Source: JAFGXF01 sp963732595
GTDB lineage: Bacteria; Chloroflexota; Anaerolineae; Anaerolineales; Anaerolineaceae
NCBI GenBank assembly: GCA_963732595.1
Contig: CAVSZZ010000002.1
Location: 1,426,001-1,490,000 of the forward strand
Length of the DNA: 64,000 nucleotides
Direction: 5' to 3'
Below are positions 1-8,435 of the stretch, piece after piece. Position numbers and translations under genes: made by a program. The notes under the pieces were generated by a model. The model searched no databases, was not told the DNA's origin, and was given only the letters and a program-made list of their open reading frames with translations. Numbering within the stretch: the stretch's first letter is position 1; each line of letters begins with the position of its first letter.

Positions 1-1
1 C

Positions 2-511
2 TCTGATCCGGTGGCGCTGGAGCAGGCGGGCATCAAGGAGGCTGATGTGCTGGCCGCCGTTACCACTTCGGATCAGGAAAACCTGACGCTGTGCTACTTC
101 GCCAGGGAAGTCTATAAAGTCCGCCGGACGATTGCCCGAGTCAATAATCCACGGGATGCCTGGCTTTTTGATGAGAAATTCCACGTGGATGTCGCCGTCA
201 ACCAGGCCGAACTCATTTCGCGCTTGATCGAGGAAGAAATGGCGATGGGCAGTATGATGACCCTTATGAAATTGAGAAAAGGGGATTACTCGCTTGTTGA
301 GGAACATATTGTTAAAGGTGCCCGCGCCATTGGCACGCAGATCAAGGACCTCGATCTGCCGGAACATGTCGTGATCGCAGCCATTATTCGAAATGATGAG
401 ATCATCATTCCACGCGGTATTACCAGCTTCACGGCTGGTGATGAGGTCCTGCTTTTCTCCGATTCCGATGGTGCTGCCAAGATCAAGGAGCTGTTCGAAA
501 CACCCGCTTGA
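2..511 (+). CDS. trkA: Trk system potassium uptake protein TrkA, C-terminal part (5' truncated)
   Basis: Cytoplasmic NAD(H)/ATP-binding regulator of a Trk/Ktr potassium channel. The reading frame is open to the left edge, so the first RCK_N Rossmann half is missing. What remains is the end of RCK_N ('LEQAGIKEADVLAAVT', where the nucleotide-binding acidic turn is followed by 'TSDQENL') and a complete RCK_C (TrkA_C) domain from about residue 80 to 165 ('DLDLPEHVVIAAIIRND...FTAGDEVLLF'). The GTG at 11 is only an internal codon. It is followed by a 177-nt gap and the rpmH promoter, so it belongs to an upstream unit. The family call is firm; whether it is one-domain KtrA or two-domain TrkA cannot be seen. 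Confidence 0.9.
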   Translation, partial: SDPVALEQAGIKEADVLAAVTTSDQENLTLCYFAREVYKVRRTIARVNNPRDAWLFDEKFHVDVAVNQAELISRLIEEEMAMGSMMTLMKLRKGDYSLVEEHIVKGARAIGTQIKDLDLPEHVVIAAIIRNDEIIIPRGITSFTAGDEVLLFSDSDGAAKIKELFETPA

Positions 512-524
512 GCAGCCCGGGTGT

Positions 525-553
525 TTGACCATCCGGCAGGCTTAAGATATAAT
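525..553 (+). promoter_or_regulatory. Sigma-70-type promoter for the rpmH operon
   Basis: TTGACC at 525-530 and TATAAT at 548-553, separated by exactly 17 nt, directly after the trkA stop. Predicted start of transcription is near 560, giving a leader of about 130 nt before rpmH. Match to the housekeeping consensus is read directly from the sequence; activity is inferred. Confidence 0.75.
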
Positions 554-574
554 GACCCCCTTGTGTGTCACCAT

Positions 575-646
575 CCCGCCTGGTCAACACCGGTAGGCGG
601 GCGCCGTCGCGCTTAACGGGGTTTTAGTCAGGTGATTTTCACCTGA
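575..646 (+). promoter_or_regulatory. Structured 5' leader of rpmH with two hairpins
   Basis: Two perfect stems lie in the untranslated leader: CCCGCCT (575-581) pairs with AGGCGGG (595-601), and TCAGGTGA (628-635) pairs with TCACCTGA (639-646) around a TTT loop. Neither is followed by a T-run, so they are not simple terminators. They could be transcript-stability or attenuation elements; no known riboswitch class was recognised. Confidence 0.45.
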
Positions 647-688
647 ACCCTTTACGAGTGATGCAATTATCTTTTCTGGAAGGTTAGC

Positions 689-862
689 ATGTCGACAAAA
701 AGAACTTACCAACCCAAGATCCGCCATCGCATCCGTGTTCACGGCTTTCGCAAACGAATGGCCACGGCGGATGGTCGCCAGGTATTAAAGAGACGCCGTC
801 TGAAGGGTCGTTACAAACTGACCCCTGGTATGAACAATCACACCAAGCGTATCCGCTGGTAG
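689..862 (+). CDS. rpmH: 50S ribosomal protein L34
   Basis: A 57-residue, very basic protein of the large ribosomal subunit. It begins MSTKRTYQPK, continues with the family's 'RHRIRVHGFRKRM' core and ends in '..HTKRIRW'. It reads 'TADGRQVLKRRRLKGRYKL' where L34 usually has 'T.+GR.VL..RR.KGR..L'. The usual length is 44-50 aa; the extra residues are at the C-terminus ('TPGMNNHTKRIRW'). The ATG at 689 is preceded by GGAAGG. It lies immediately upstream of rnpA, the classic rpmH-rnpA pair. dnaA, often next to rpmH near oriC, is not seen; trkA lies upstream instead. Confidence 0.95.
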   Translation: MSTKRTYQPKIRHRIRVHGFRKRMATADGRQVLKRRRLKGRYKLTPGMNNHTKRIRW

Positions 863-891
863 TCAACGGCGGCGATCGACCGCCAGTTGCC

Positions 892-1293
892 ATGAACCGT
901 CGTTTTCGTTTGACGCGTTCTGAAGATTTCAGCCAGGCCAGGCGTGATGGGAAATCCTTCTCGAACAAATTGTTCAAGGTTATCCTGTATCCCAACGATA
1001 CTTCCTCATTGCGCTTTGGCATTATCACTGGCAAATCGCTTGGCAATGCGGTCACGCGCAACCGGTGTAAACGCCTGATGCGGGAAAGCATCCGATCCAT
1101 TTGCAATTCGCTTCAAAACGGCTGGGACGTGATCATTATCGTCCGGCAGGCGGCGGTTGGAGCCGATTACCAGGCCACGTTGGCTGGTTTTATTGAATTA
1201 CTGAAGCGTGCGAACCTGTTCAATGGGAATACTGATAATGTCCAGACTCGGATGAATATCCCAATGAGCCGCGCTTGCGAGATCTGCCAGTGA
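892..1293 (+). CDS. rnpA: Ribonuclease P protein component
   Basis: The 133-aa protein cofactor of RNase P, which binds the catalytic RNA and helps mature the 5' ends of tRNAs. N-terminal 'RLTRSEDFSQARRDGKSF' and the RNR signature 'GNAVTRNRCKRLMRE' (about residues 59-73) are diagnostic. It starts 29 nt after rpmH and overlaps yidD by 4 nt (GTGA). The C-terminal tail after 'LKRANLF' is longer than usual and unconserved, ending in a stretch rich in Asn, Met and Cys. Confidence 0.95.
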   Translation: MNRRFRLTRSEDFSQARRDGKSFSNKLFKVILYPNDTSSLRFGIITGKSLGNAVTRNRCKRLMRESIRSICNSLQNGWDVIIIVRQAAVGADYQATLAGFIELLKRANLFNGNTDNVQTRMNIPMSRACEICQ

Positions 1294-1520
1294 GATTTGA
1301 GAACCTGTTGCGATTTCCGTTGCTGGGATTAATTCGCCTGTATCAAATACTGGCTTCCCCGGCTGTGGCTCGCAACACCTGCCGCTTTTATCCGAGCTGT
1401 TCTCATTATGCCTACCAGGCGATCTATAAATATGGTGCCATCAAGGGTGGCCTGATGGGTGCTTGGCGCCTTTTACGTTGCAATCCCTTCAACCCCGGTG
1501 GTTACGATCCGGTGGTGTAG
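1290..1520 (+). CDS. yidD: Membrane protein insertion efficiency factor YidD
   Basis: Small (76 aa) membrane-associated protein that assists YidC-dependent insertion. The family core 'LIRLYQILASP' and the cysteine-rich 'TCRFYPSCSHYAYQAI' followed by 'RLLRCNPFNPGGYDPV' are all present. The GTG at 1290 overlaps the rnpA stop (GTGA), which favours translational coupling; an in-frame TTG at 1275 would add five residues. Order rpmH-rnpA-yidD-(insert)-yidC-khpB is the standard bacterial operon apart from the inserted lipoprotein gene that follows. Confidence 0.93.
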   Translation: MRFENLLRFPLLGLIRLYQILASPAVARNTCRFYPSCSHYAYQAIYKYGAIKGGLMGAWRLLRCNPFNPGGYDPVV

Positions 1521-1535
1521 AGTCAAGGAAAAATC

Positions 1536-2597
1536 ATGAAAAAAAATTGGCGTATCATCATTCCGTTCCTTGTTGGTCCTGGTGGTCTTGTTGTCTGGTT
1601 GCACCGGTACCGCAACTGGAACGAACTGGCCGGCAGTGGGCACTTCTGCGGATGTCGCTTATCTGTCCAATTCAACCAGTGTCTATGCCGTCCAGTTGAG
1701 CAATGGCACCATGCTGTGGAAATACCCCCAGGAAAACGGTCGGGCGATGTTCTTTGCAGCAGCAGTGGTAGACGGTGAAGGCCAGGTTATCGTCGGGGAC
1801 TATACGAAAACGCTTTATAGCATCAACCCTAAGAACGGCAGTACCAATTGGCAATTCTACCCAGGCAGAAGGTCGTTATGTGGGGTCGGTGTTGGTCAGC
1901 AGGGACGCGATCTATGCACCCAATTCTGACTTTTCGATCTATGCGCTGGACCTGGAGGGAGGACTGAAATGGAAATACACAACCGGCCAGGTTGTGTGGG
2001 CTGCCCCGGTTGCTGATGATGCAACCGTGTACGTTAATTCGCTCGACCACTTCACCTATGCCCTGAATGCAGAAAATGGGGCACTGGTATGGAAAACCGA
2101 TCTCAACGGTCCCACCGCTGGCTCGCCAGTTCTGGGGGACGGAAAGCTCTACTCCGGCATGTTGGACAAGCGCCTGGTGGCTCTGCAGGCAGATAGTGGT
2201 GAGATCTTGTGGGAAACTCCGACCGATGAAGCCATTTTCGGCACCCCGGTTTTCAAGGATGGCAAGGTCTACCTGGCGGACCTGGCAGGCAACATTTATT
2301 GTGTTGATGGAATCAGCGGCGCGATTGACTGGCGTATCACACCGGCCGGCATTATCGCCGCCGGTCCGGCACTTTTTGATGGCGGGGTGGTTTTCACCAG
2401 CCAGCAAGGAGATGTGATTGCGGTTGATTTCAATGGCGAGGTGTTGTGGATGCGGACCATAACCGGTCAGTTGAATTCCGCTCCGGTTGTGGCTGGTGAC
2501 CTGATCCTGGTTCCCGCATTCCAGGGAGACAACTTCGTTACCACTTTTAACTTCGCCGGTGATCAGAAGTGGCCCTTTCAATCCTCCCAAGAAATAG
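1536..2597 (+). CDS. PQQ-like beta-propeller repeat lipoprotein (BamB-like), split by apparent +1 shifts
   Basis: Secreted lipoprotein with a PQQ-type propeller. The signal 'MKKNWRIIIPFL' leads to a lipobox 'LLSGC' about residue 20. Repeated blades of the type 'A.DGKVY...G.L.ALDA.TG...W' run through the rest ('SVYAVQLSNGTMLWKY', 'SIYALDLEGGLKWKY', 'FTYALNAENGALVW', 'RLVALQADSGEILWE'). The frame changes near 1570 (inside the signal peptide), near 1862 (extra G, 'FYP' then 'AEGRYVGS') and probably near 2585, after which a stop at 2595-2597 ends the protein just before the yidC SD. It sits between yidD and yidC, so a role around membrane-protein insertion or folding is plausible but inferred. 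Could be a pseudogene if the shifts are real. Confidence 0.75.
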
Positions 2598-2612
2598 AGA
2601 CAGGAAACCGTT

Positions 2613-3404
2613 ATGAATATTTGGGATACTTTCATTATCACGCCATTTGTCAATGTCCTGCTGCTGATCTATAACTATATCGGCAGCTTTGGTATTGCCA
2701 TTATCCTGTTCACCATCCTGATCCGCCTGATCACACATCCGTTGATGGTCAAGCAGATAAAGAGTTCACAGGCCATGCAGAGCCTGACCCAGGATAAACG
2801 CTACAAAGCCATGCAGGAGAAATATAAAGGCCAAAAGGAAAAACTGGCCCAGGCTCAAATGGAGCTGTACAAGGAAATGGGTGTCAGCCCGTTTGCCTCC
2901 TGCCTGCCAACTCTGATCCAGCTGCCGCTTATCATCGGTCTATATCAGAGTTTGATGCGCGCCATGTCTTCCACCCCATCGGAAATGCTTTATCTCATAC
3001 AGCATATCTATCACGGGTGGTTCAACGTTTCCACCCTGCTCCCGCTGAATGCCACCTTCCTGTGGATGGATCTGGCACAGCCCGAGAGGCTCATTATCCC
3101 GGGCATTCCCTTCGGCATTCCGGTCATGGCCGTTATTGTGGTCATCACCAGCTATATTCAGGCCAAGTTGACTGCCCCGCCGCCTGATCCCACCAATCAG
3201 AACGCCATGATGACCAGTATGATGAACATCTACATGCCGTTGCTGATGGGATACCTGGCCTGGTCGCTTTCTTCCGGCCTTGCGCTGTATTTCCTGGTCA
3301 GCAACCTGATCGGCATCCTGCAGTATGCCATGTTGGGCAAGGTCAACTGGAAGAATCTTCTGCCCGGACAGAAAAAGGCAGTTCCAGAAAAAAAGGGACG
3401 CTAA
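2613..3404 (+). CDS. yidC: Membrane protein insertase YidC/Oxa1
   Basis: 263-aa Oxa1-type insertase of the short, Gram-positive-like form without the large periplasmic domain. Five hydrophobic segments are visible, beginning 'VNVLLLIYNYIGSFGIAIILF'. The conserved positively charged groove residue is in 'LIRLITHPL', the cytoplasmic coiled loop runs 'KRYKAMQEKYKGQKEKLAQAQ', and 'PTLIQLPLIIGLYQSL' is a family hallmark. SD AGGAAA precedes the ATG. The C-terminus is short and basic. It follows the propeller lipoprotein gene and precedes khpB. Confidence 0.96.
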   Translation: MNIWDTFIITPFVNVLLLIYNYIGSFGIAIILFTILIRLITHPLMVKQIKSSQAMQSLTQDKRYKAMQEKYKGQKEKLAQAQMELYKEMGVSPFASCLPTLIQLPLIIGLYQSLMRAMSSTPSEMLYLIQHIYHGWFNVSTLLPLNATFLWMDLAQPERLIIPGIPFGIPVMAVIVVITSYIQAKLTAPPPDPTNQNAMMTSMMNIYMPLLMGYLAWSLSSGLALYFLVSNLIGILQYAMLGKVNWKNLLPGQKKAVPEKKGR

Positions 3405-3449
3405 ACAGGCGCATCCTTTATCTTATAACTCTTATACATCGAGGGCATT

Positions 3450-4241
3450 ATGGCAGGCAAACGCACAACATTGGAGATCATCGCCCCTTCTATCGATGAG
3501 GCTGTACAGAAAGGGTTAACCGAACTTGGTTTACCCAGAGATGCTGTCGAGATCGAAGTATTGGATGAGGGGGCTCGTGGCTTTCTGAAACTGGGCAGTC
3601 GTGATGCACGCATACGCCTGACCATCCGTGATCTGAGTGGAGAATCTGTACCTGAACCGAAGCGTGAGAAAGTCGCACGCAAGATGGAGAAACCCCCGGT
3701 TACTCCCGAAGAGGTGCATATCGAGCCGGCACACACCGAGCCGGTTGAGCTGGATGAGCAACTCATTATGGCCAAAACCACGGTGGAGGATCTGCTTGAG
3801 CGAATGCAGGTACATGCCACGGTTCACACTCATTATGGCGAGGCCGAAACTCCAGACGGAGACCGCCCTGTTGTGGTGGATATCCGCGGAAATGACCTGT
3901 CCATACTGATCGGCCGTAAAGCTGAGACGCTCAATGCGCTGCAATACATAACCAATCTCATCATTGGCCGTCATCTGGAAAAATGGGTGCCCTTGCAGCT
4001 CGATGTGGAGGGCTACCGCGCCAGGCGTGAACTGGCCCTGCGCAATCTGGCCGAACGGATGGCCGAACAGGCACGTTCCACCGGCCGTCGTCAGGTGCTG
4101 GAACCCATGACTGCCAGTGAACGGCGCCTGGTCCACATGGCACTTCGGGAAGACAAAACCGTCACTACCGAGAGCATTGGTGATGAACCCAATCGCAAGG
4201 TGACCATCGCCCCAATCCGGACGGATGAACCAGCTGCCTGA
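3450..4241 (+). CDS. khpB: RNA-binding protein KhpB (Jag/EloR)
   Basis: 263-aa cytoplasmic RNA-binding protein. Jag_N domain at residues 5-55 ('TLEIIAPSIDEAVQKGL'), a linker rich in Glu/Pro, a KH domain about 110-185 with the GXXG-like loop 'LIGRKAETLNAL', and an R3H domain about 190-255 with 'RRELALRNLAERMAEQ' and 'MTASERRLVHMAL'. The classic R-x3-H core is 'ERRLVHMAL'. Its place after yidC is conserved across bacteria, where KhpB links small-RNA binding to cell elongation. The gene ends at a strong terminator. Confidence 0.95.
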   Translation: MAGKRTTLEIIAPSIDEAVQKGLTELGLPRDAVEIEVLDEGARGFLKLGSRDARIRLTIRDLSGESVPEPKREKVARKMEKPPVTPEEVHIEPAHTEPVELDEQLIMAKTTVEDLLERMQVHATVHTHYGEAETPDGDRPVVVDIRGNDLSILIGRKAETLNALQYITNLIIGRHLEKWVPLQLDVEGYRARRELALRNLAERMAEQARSTGRRQVLEPMTASERRLVHMALREDKTVTTESIGDEPNRKVTIAPIRTDEPAA

Positions 4242-4270
4242 TTCCATCGGGTATCGAATTGGACAAACAA

Positions 4271-4303
4271 ATGCGGCTGGACAATCCTCCAGTCGTATTT
4301 TAT
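4271..4303 (+). terminator. Rho-independent terminator after khpB
   Basis: An 11-bp stem (4271-4281 with 4288-4298, two G-U pairs, six-base loop CAATCC) followed by a TTTTATT tract. It closes the rpmH-khpB operon. Confidence 0.85.
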
Positions 4304-4361
4304 TAATCATCGCCACGTGGTATAAATAAATCCCTTTTGATTATTGTGATCCGGAGGCAGA

Positions 4362-5666
4362 ATGCGCGCAGTTGACATTATCATCAATAAACGGGACGGA
4401 CTGGAGCTTTCCACGCAGGAGATCCAGTTTTTCGTTGACGGATACACCCGCGGTGAGATCCCCGATTACCAGGCGGCGGCCTGGGCCATGGCGGTTCTCC
4501 TGAAGGGAATGACTGCCCGTGAAACGGCTGATCTGACTTTGGCCATGGCCAATTCGGGTGAGATTCTCGATCTCTCGGGTGTTGTCCCGATTGCTGTTGA
4601 CAAGCACTCGACCGGTGGGGTGGGTGACAAGACGACCCTGGTGGTGGAACCGGCTGTGGCAGCCTGCGGGCTGCCTGTTGGAAAGATGTCTGGCCGGGGT
4701 CTGGGCTTCAGTGGCGGAACACTCGACAAGATCGAATCCATCCCGGGCTACCGGGTCGACCTGACCAAGGAGGAATTTCTCGAGCAGCTTGGCAGGGTTG
4801 GCATCGTGCTGACCGGGCAGAGTGGTGATCTGGCCCCTGCCGATGGCAAACTGTACGCCCTGCGCGATGTGACCGGCACGGTGCAATCCATCCCCCTGAT
4901 CGCCTCGTCCGTGATGAGTAAGAAGATCGCCGCGGGTGCCCAGGCCATTGTCCTGGATGTCAAGGTCGGGCTGGGTGCGTTCATGACCAACCTCGAGGAA
5001 GCCCGCGAGCTTGCCGAGCTGATGGTTGCTATCGGGCGCTCCTCCGGTCGTCAGGTGGTGGCTCTGCTCTCGGATATGAATCAACCGCTTGGCTCGGCTG
5101 TCGGCAATGCCCTTGAGCTGATCGAGGCCATCGAGACATTACATGGCGGTGGACCGGTCGACTTCCGAGAACATTGCATCGAAGCCGGTGGTCATCTGCT
5201 TGTGCTGGGGGGCAAAGCTGTCGACCTGGCATCCGGCAAAACCATGATCACCAAAGCCCTGACGGATGGCAGCGCCTGGGAAATGTTCAGGAAGCTGGTT
5301 GTTGCTCAGAAAGGGGATGTCTCTTTTGTGGATGATCCCTCCAAATTGCCACATGCAGCCATTGTCGAAGATGTTGTTGCTCCTGTGGATGGCTATATTC
5401 TTGAAATTCACGCCCGCAAGGTGGGCGAAGCGGCCATTATGCTGGGTGCCGGGCGCGCCCAAAAAGGCGATGCCATTGACCCGGCTGTTGGAATCCTGGT
5501 ACATGCCAAGGTGGGCGATCATCTCGTAAAAGGGCAGCCGGTCTTCACCATTCATGCCAACAACCAGGCGCTGATCGAGCCGGTGCGCAGCAGCCTGCTG
5601 CAGGCTGTCGGCTGGAGCCAGGTGCCGGTACAGCCGCTGCCCCTGTTTTATGGAATCGTTCAATAA
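4362..5666 (+). CDS. pdp: Pyrimidine-nucleoside / thymidine phosphorylase
   Basis: 434-aa enzyme that reversibly splits pyrimidine nucleosides with phosphate to base and (deoxy)ribose 1-phosphate. Glycos_trans_3N helical domain residues 1-65, then the catalytic domain. The signature 'SGRGLGFSGGTLDKIESIPG' is intact, as are the phosphate loop 'KHSTGGVGDKTTL' and 'ALRDVTGTVQSIPLIASSVMSKK'. A PYNP_C domain ends the protein ('IHARKVGEAAIMLGAGRAQKGD'). SD GGAGG precedes the ATG. Salvage genes of this type feed pentose phosphate and free bases, which fits the base-catabolic island downstream. Confidence 0.95.
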   Translation: MRAVDIIINKRDGLELSTQEIQFFVDGYTRGEIPDYQAAAWAMAVLLKGMTARETADLTLAMANSGEILDLSGVVPIAVDKHSTGGVGDKTTLVVEPAVAACGLPVGKMSGRGLGFSGGTLDKIESIPGYRVDLTKEEFLEQLGRVGIVLTGQSGDLAPADGKLYALRDVTGTVQSIPLIASSVMSKKIAAGAQAIVLDVKVGLGAFMTNLEEARELAELMVAIGRSSGRQVVALLSDMNQPLGSAVGNALELIEAIETLHGGGPVDFREHCIEAGGHLLVLGGKAVDLASGKTMITKALTDGSAWEMFRKLVVAQKGDVSFVDDPSKLPHAAIVEDVVAPVDGYILEIHARKVGEAAIMLGAGRAQKGDAIDPAVGILVHAKVGDHLVKGQPVFTIHANNQALIEPVRSSLLQAVGWSQVPVQPLPLFYGIVQ

Positions 5667-5690
5667 GATTCCGGTTCAAAATTAATCAAT

Positions 5691-7272
5691 ATGAGCCGTC
5701 TTCGTAAAATCATCCTGCATCCCTTTCTCCTGGCGATCTACCCCATCCTGGCTTTGCTGTCACGCAACATCCAGGAGGTCTACCCGAACGCGGCGCTGCG
5801 GCCTTTGCTGGTTTCTCTGGCAGCTGCGGCCCTGCTTCTCTTACTCGCCCGGCTGATCTTTGGCTACCTGGGCCAAGGCGGCCATCTGGGTTTCGGTCTT
5901 CCTGGTACTCTTCTTTGCCTACGGGCATCTGTATCTGCTGCTGAAGGCCAACCCGGTGCTTTACCCGATCATCGGGCGTCACCGGGTCCTGGTGGGTGTT
6001 GCATTGCTCCTGCTGGCCGGGCTGGCCTGGTTGCTTCTCAAGCGGAAAAAAACAAGCGAGTCGGCTACATATGTCTTCAACCTGATCTCCATCCTCTTGT
6101 TGATCCTGCCTGTCGTGCAGCTCGGCAGTTTCGCGGTGAACTCGTTGACCGCGGCCTCCCGTGCAAACTTGCCGGTGGGCATGGCATCCACGCTCAAGCC
6201 GGATGCCGACCAGCCACTGCCGGATATCTATTACATCATCCTCGACCGCTATGCGCGTGAGGATATCCTGCTGAACACCTTCAACTATGACAACAGCGCA
6301 TTCCTGGGGGAGCTGGAGGCACGCGGGTTTTACGTGGCGCACTGCAGCATGAGCAATTATGCCCACACTTCACTCGTGTTGGGATCCACATTGAATATGG
6401 ATTATCTTGACAACCTTGGGCATTCCTTCCAACCGGGCAACACTGACCGGACCCTGTTGACCTTGCTGACGCGCGATTCGCAGGTTCGTCGCGAATTGGA
6501 AGGTATCGGATATATCACCGTCAGTCTGTCGGGTTTTGAGCCCTTTCAGATGAAGGATGCTGATTTTTATTTCGATCCAAATGCCGTCCAGTTGACCGAC
6601 AGCTCCGGTAACCCGCTGGTCACCCCTTTTGAGGCCATGTTGATCAGATCAACTGCCGGTATCATCCTGTTGGACCTGCGGTCAGTTGAAAACAATCGTC
6701 TGGCGCAGGATGTAAATTTCCCATATGCCGAGCACATTCAATCTCAGAAATACATCCTTAACAAACTGGAATATATCCCCGAGATCCGTGGACCCAAACT
6801 GGTCTTCGTGCATATCAAGATTCCTCATCCACCCTATGTATTTAATGCTGATGGTTCCCTGGTCGAGAATCCACCGCCGTTCCCCGAAACCGGTTCTGAC
6901 ATCGATCCTCAGCTGATCAAGACTCTTTATGCGAACCAGGTCAGCTACATTAACAGCCAGATCCTGCCGATCATCGATGCGATCCTGGCGCAATCCGAGG
7001 TACAGCCCATCATCCTGATGCAAGGCGATCACGGTTTTGATCCGCCAAATCGCATGGAGATCTTGAATGCCTATCTGGTGCCGGATGCAGTCAAATCGCA
7101 GTTGTATGCCACCATCAGCCCGGTCAATTCCTTCCGTATACTATTTGACGCTTATTTTGGTTCAAGTTATGGATTGCTGCCGGACCGAAGTTATTATTCC
7201 AACTATGCCACCCCGTATGAATACACGGTGGTTAAGGACAGTAACCCGGATTGCATCTCTCCGGGCCAGTAA
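5691..7272 (+). CDS. Sulfatase/LTA-synthase-like membrane protein (alkaline phosphatase fold), one apparent +1 shift
   Basis: About 527 aa. Four to five N-terminal membrane spans (residues 10-150) are followed by an extracytoplasmic alkaline-phosphatase-superfamily domain: 'DIYYIILDRYAREDIL' (metal/nucleophile region), 'SNYAHTSLVLGSTLNMDYLD', 'LVFVHIKIPHPPYVFN' and the metal ligand motif 'ILMQGDHGF'. The frame changes near 5868 ('IFGYL' then 'AKAAIWVSVF', one extra G). The architecture resembles LTA synthases and phosphoethanolamine transferases, but the usual nucleophilic Thr is not obvious, so the substrate is unknown. A short gap leads to a lipoprotein gene. Confidence 0.7.
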
Positions 7273-7301
7273 GCCGGGCTGTAAATGACCGGGAGGTTGT
7301 G

Positions 7302-7790
7302 ATGAATTGGGCTCGTTTATTCGTAATCATCGCCTTCTGTCTCCTGCTCTTTTTAACCAGCGCATGTGACGGATTTGGAGACACCCTTCCCACGGTCTAT
7401 GCGAGTCAGATCGTCATTGGATATCCGGACGGAATGACAGTTACCAATGGTTCGACTATCGAGTTCACGCTGGAGAATAAATCCATCTATTGCGTCAAAT
7501 TCCCGATCGAAGGTTCATTTCCGGTATTTGTTTACCTGCAGGATGGAACTTCCATGCAGGTGCCAAATGCCCGGATCTATGTCAACCCCATCATCAAGTT
7601 GAATTTGATCACCACCTCGAAATCTAGGAGGAGGATCGAAGTGACACCAGACCTGGCCCCTCATGATAAGAACTTCCGCCAGGCACTCCTTAAAGCCTAC
7701 ATCCCGTTGGAAGGGACCATCTGTGATTACCCGACGGTCACGGTGAAAAAGAAGATCCCGTTTTTCATCCAGTATTACACGGATTATTAG
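7302..7790 (+). CDS. Lipoprotein of unknown function, paralogue A
   Basis: 162-aa predicted lipoprotein. Signal peptide 'LFVIIAFCLLLFLTSAC' with lipobox L-T-S-A-C near residue 19. The mature part begins near 'VYASQIVIGYPDGMTVTNG', has 'SIYCVKFP' and 'YIPLEGTICDYP', and ends 'KIPFFIQYYTDY'. The ATG at 7302 follows GGGAGG, preferred over an upstream in-frame codon at 7251. It is a close paralogue of the next gene, including the conserved Cys in 'YC' and in 'IC', which may form a disulfide. No domain recognised. Confidence 0.8.
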   Translation: MNWARLFVIIAFCLLLFLTSACDGFGDTLPTVYASQIVIGYPDGMTVTNGSTIEFTLENKSIYCVKFPIEGSFPVFVYLQDGTSMQVPNARIYVNPIIKLNLITTSKSRRRIEVTPDLAPHDKNFRQALLKAYIPLEGTICDYPTVTVKKKIPFFIQYYTDY

Positions 7791-7870
7791 CATTACCGAA
7801 CTCTGGAAGGTTGGTGAAAAGGAGCATGTTCAAAATAAAGCGGATTAAGGGAAAGAAAGGGGAAGTTCTG

Positions 7871-8350
7871 ATGCATCGAACCGGATATCCAATTCTTATA
7901 CTGGTCACTTTGCTGTTGACCTTGATAAGTGCCTGTCAGGGGAAGGAGACCCCCAGGGTCTTTGCCAGTCAGATCGAGGTGGAATACCCGGATGGCATGA
8001 CGGTGGCTAACGGCGGGACGATCGAGATCGCCCTGGTGAACAGGACCATCTACTGCATTCAATTCCCGGTGTCTGGGAGCATTCCCGTGTATGTCTATGT
8101 GGAGAATGGCTCGGTACAAGTGCAAAATGATATGGCCTATGCCTGGTCAGCCATCAAGATGAGTCCGGCAATTACCACTTCCGCCCGCAGGAAATTCCAG
8201 CTGGCGCCTTATCTGGACCCGCGTGATGAGATATTCGACCTGCCCATGTACAGCGCTTACATCCCCCTGGAAGGGTTCATCTGTGATAATCCGGAAGTCA
8301 AGATTTCGAAAAAGGTGCCATTTTTCATCCAGTTCTACACCGATTATTGA
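7871..8350 (+). CDS. Lipoprotein of unknown function, paralogue B
   Basis: 159-aa predicted lipoprotein, tandem duplicate of the preceding gene. Signal peptide with lipobox 'LISAC' near residue 20. Shared blocks: 'VFASQIEVEYPDGMTVANG', 'TIYCIQFP', 'YIPLEGFICDNP', and an almost identical C-terminus 'KVPFFIQFYTDY'. The ATG at 7871 follows GGGGAAG, preferred over an upstream in-frame start at 7811. The two copies differ across the middle third, so duplication is not recent. A bidirectional terminator follows. Confidence 0.8.
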   Translation: MHRTGYPILILVTLLLTLISACQGKETPRVFASQIEVEYPDGMTVANGGTIEIALVNRTIYCIQFPVSGSIPVYVYVENGSVQVQNDMAYAWSAIKMSPAITTSARRKFQLAPYLDPRDEIFDLPMYSAYIPLEGFICDNPEVKISKKVPFFIQFYTDY

Positions 8351-8373
8351 TCGGATAGCAGGTAAATAGATAA

Positions 8374-8403
8374 GGCGGTCCGTCCAACGGACCGCCTTTT
8401 ATA
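8374..8403. terminator. Bidirectional terminator between convergent genes
   Basis: GGCGGTCCGT (8374-8383) pairs with ACGGACCGCC (8387-8396) around a three-base loop, then TTTT. A-rich sequence on the left gives the mirror U-tract for the minus strand. It separates the lipoprotein pair from the UDP-glucose dehydrogenase gene. Confidence 0.9.
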
Positions 8404-8435
8404 TTCGTCAAATGGATTTTGTGCCCAGGTCAGGC

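Noticed and set aside
512..688. oriC next to rpmH
   Set aside because: No DnaA-box cluster (TTATCCACA-like) and no dnaA gene were found.
1829..2653. 274-codon minus-strand frame opposite the propeller lipoprotein
   Set aside because: No SD, and the opposite strand carries clear PQQ blade motifs; it is a shadow frame.
3531..4316. 261-codon minus-strand frame opposite khpB
   Set aside because: Antisense shadow of a well-conserved gene; no independent motifs.
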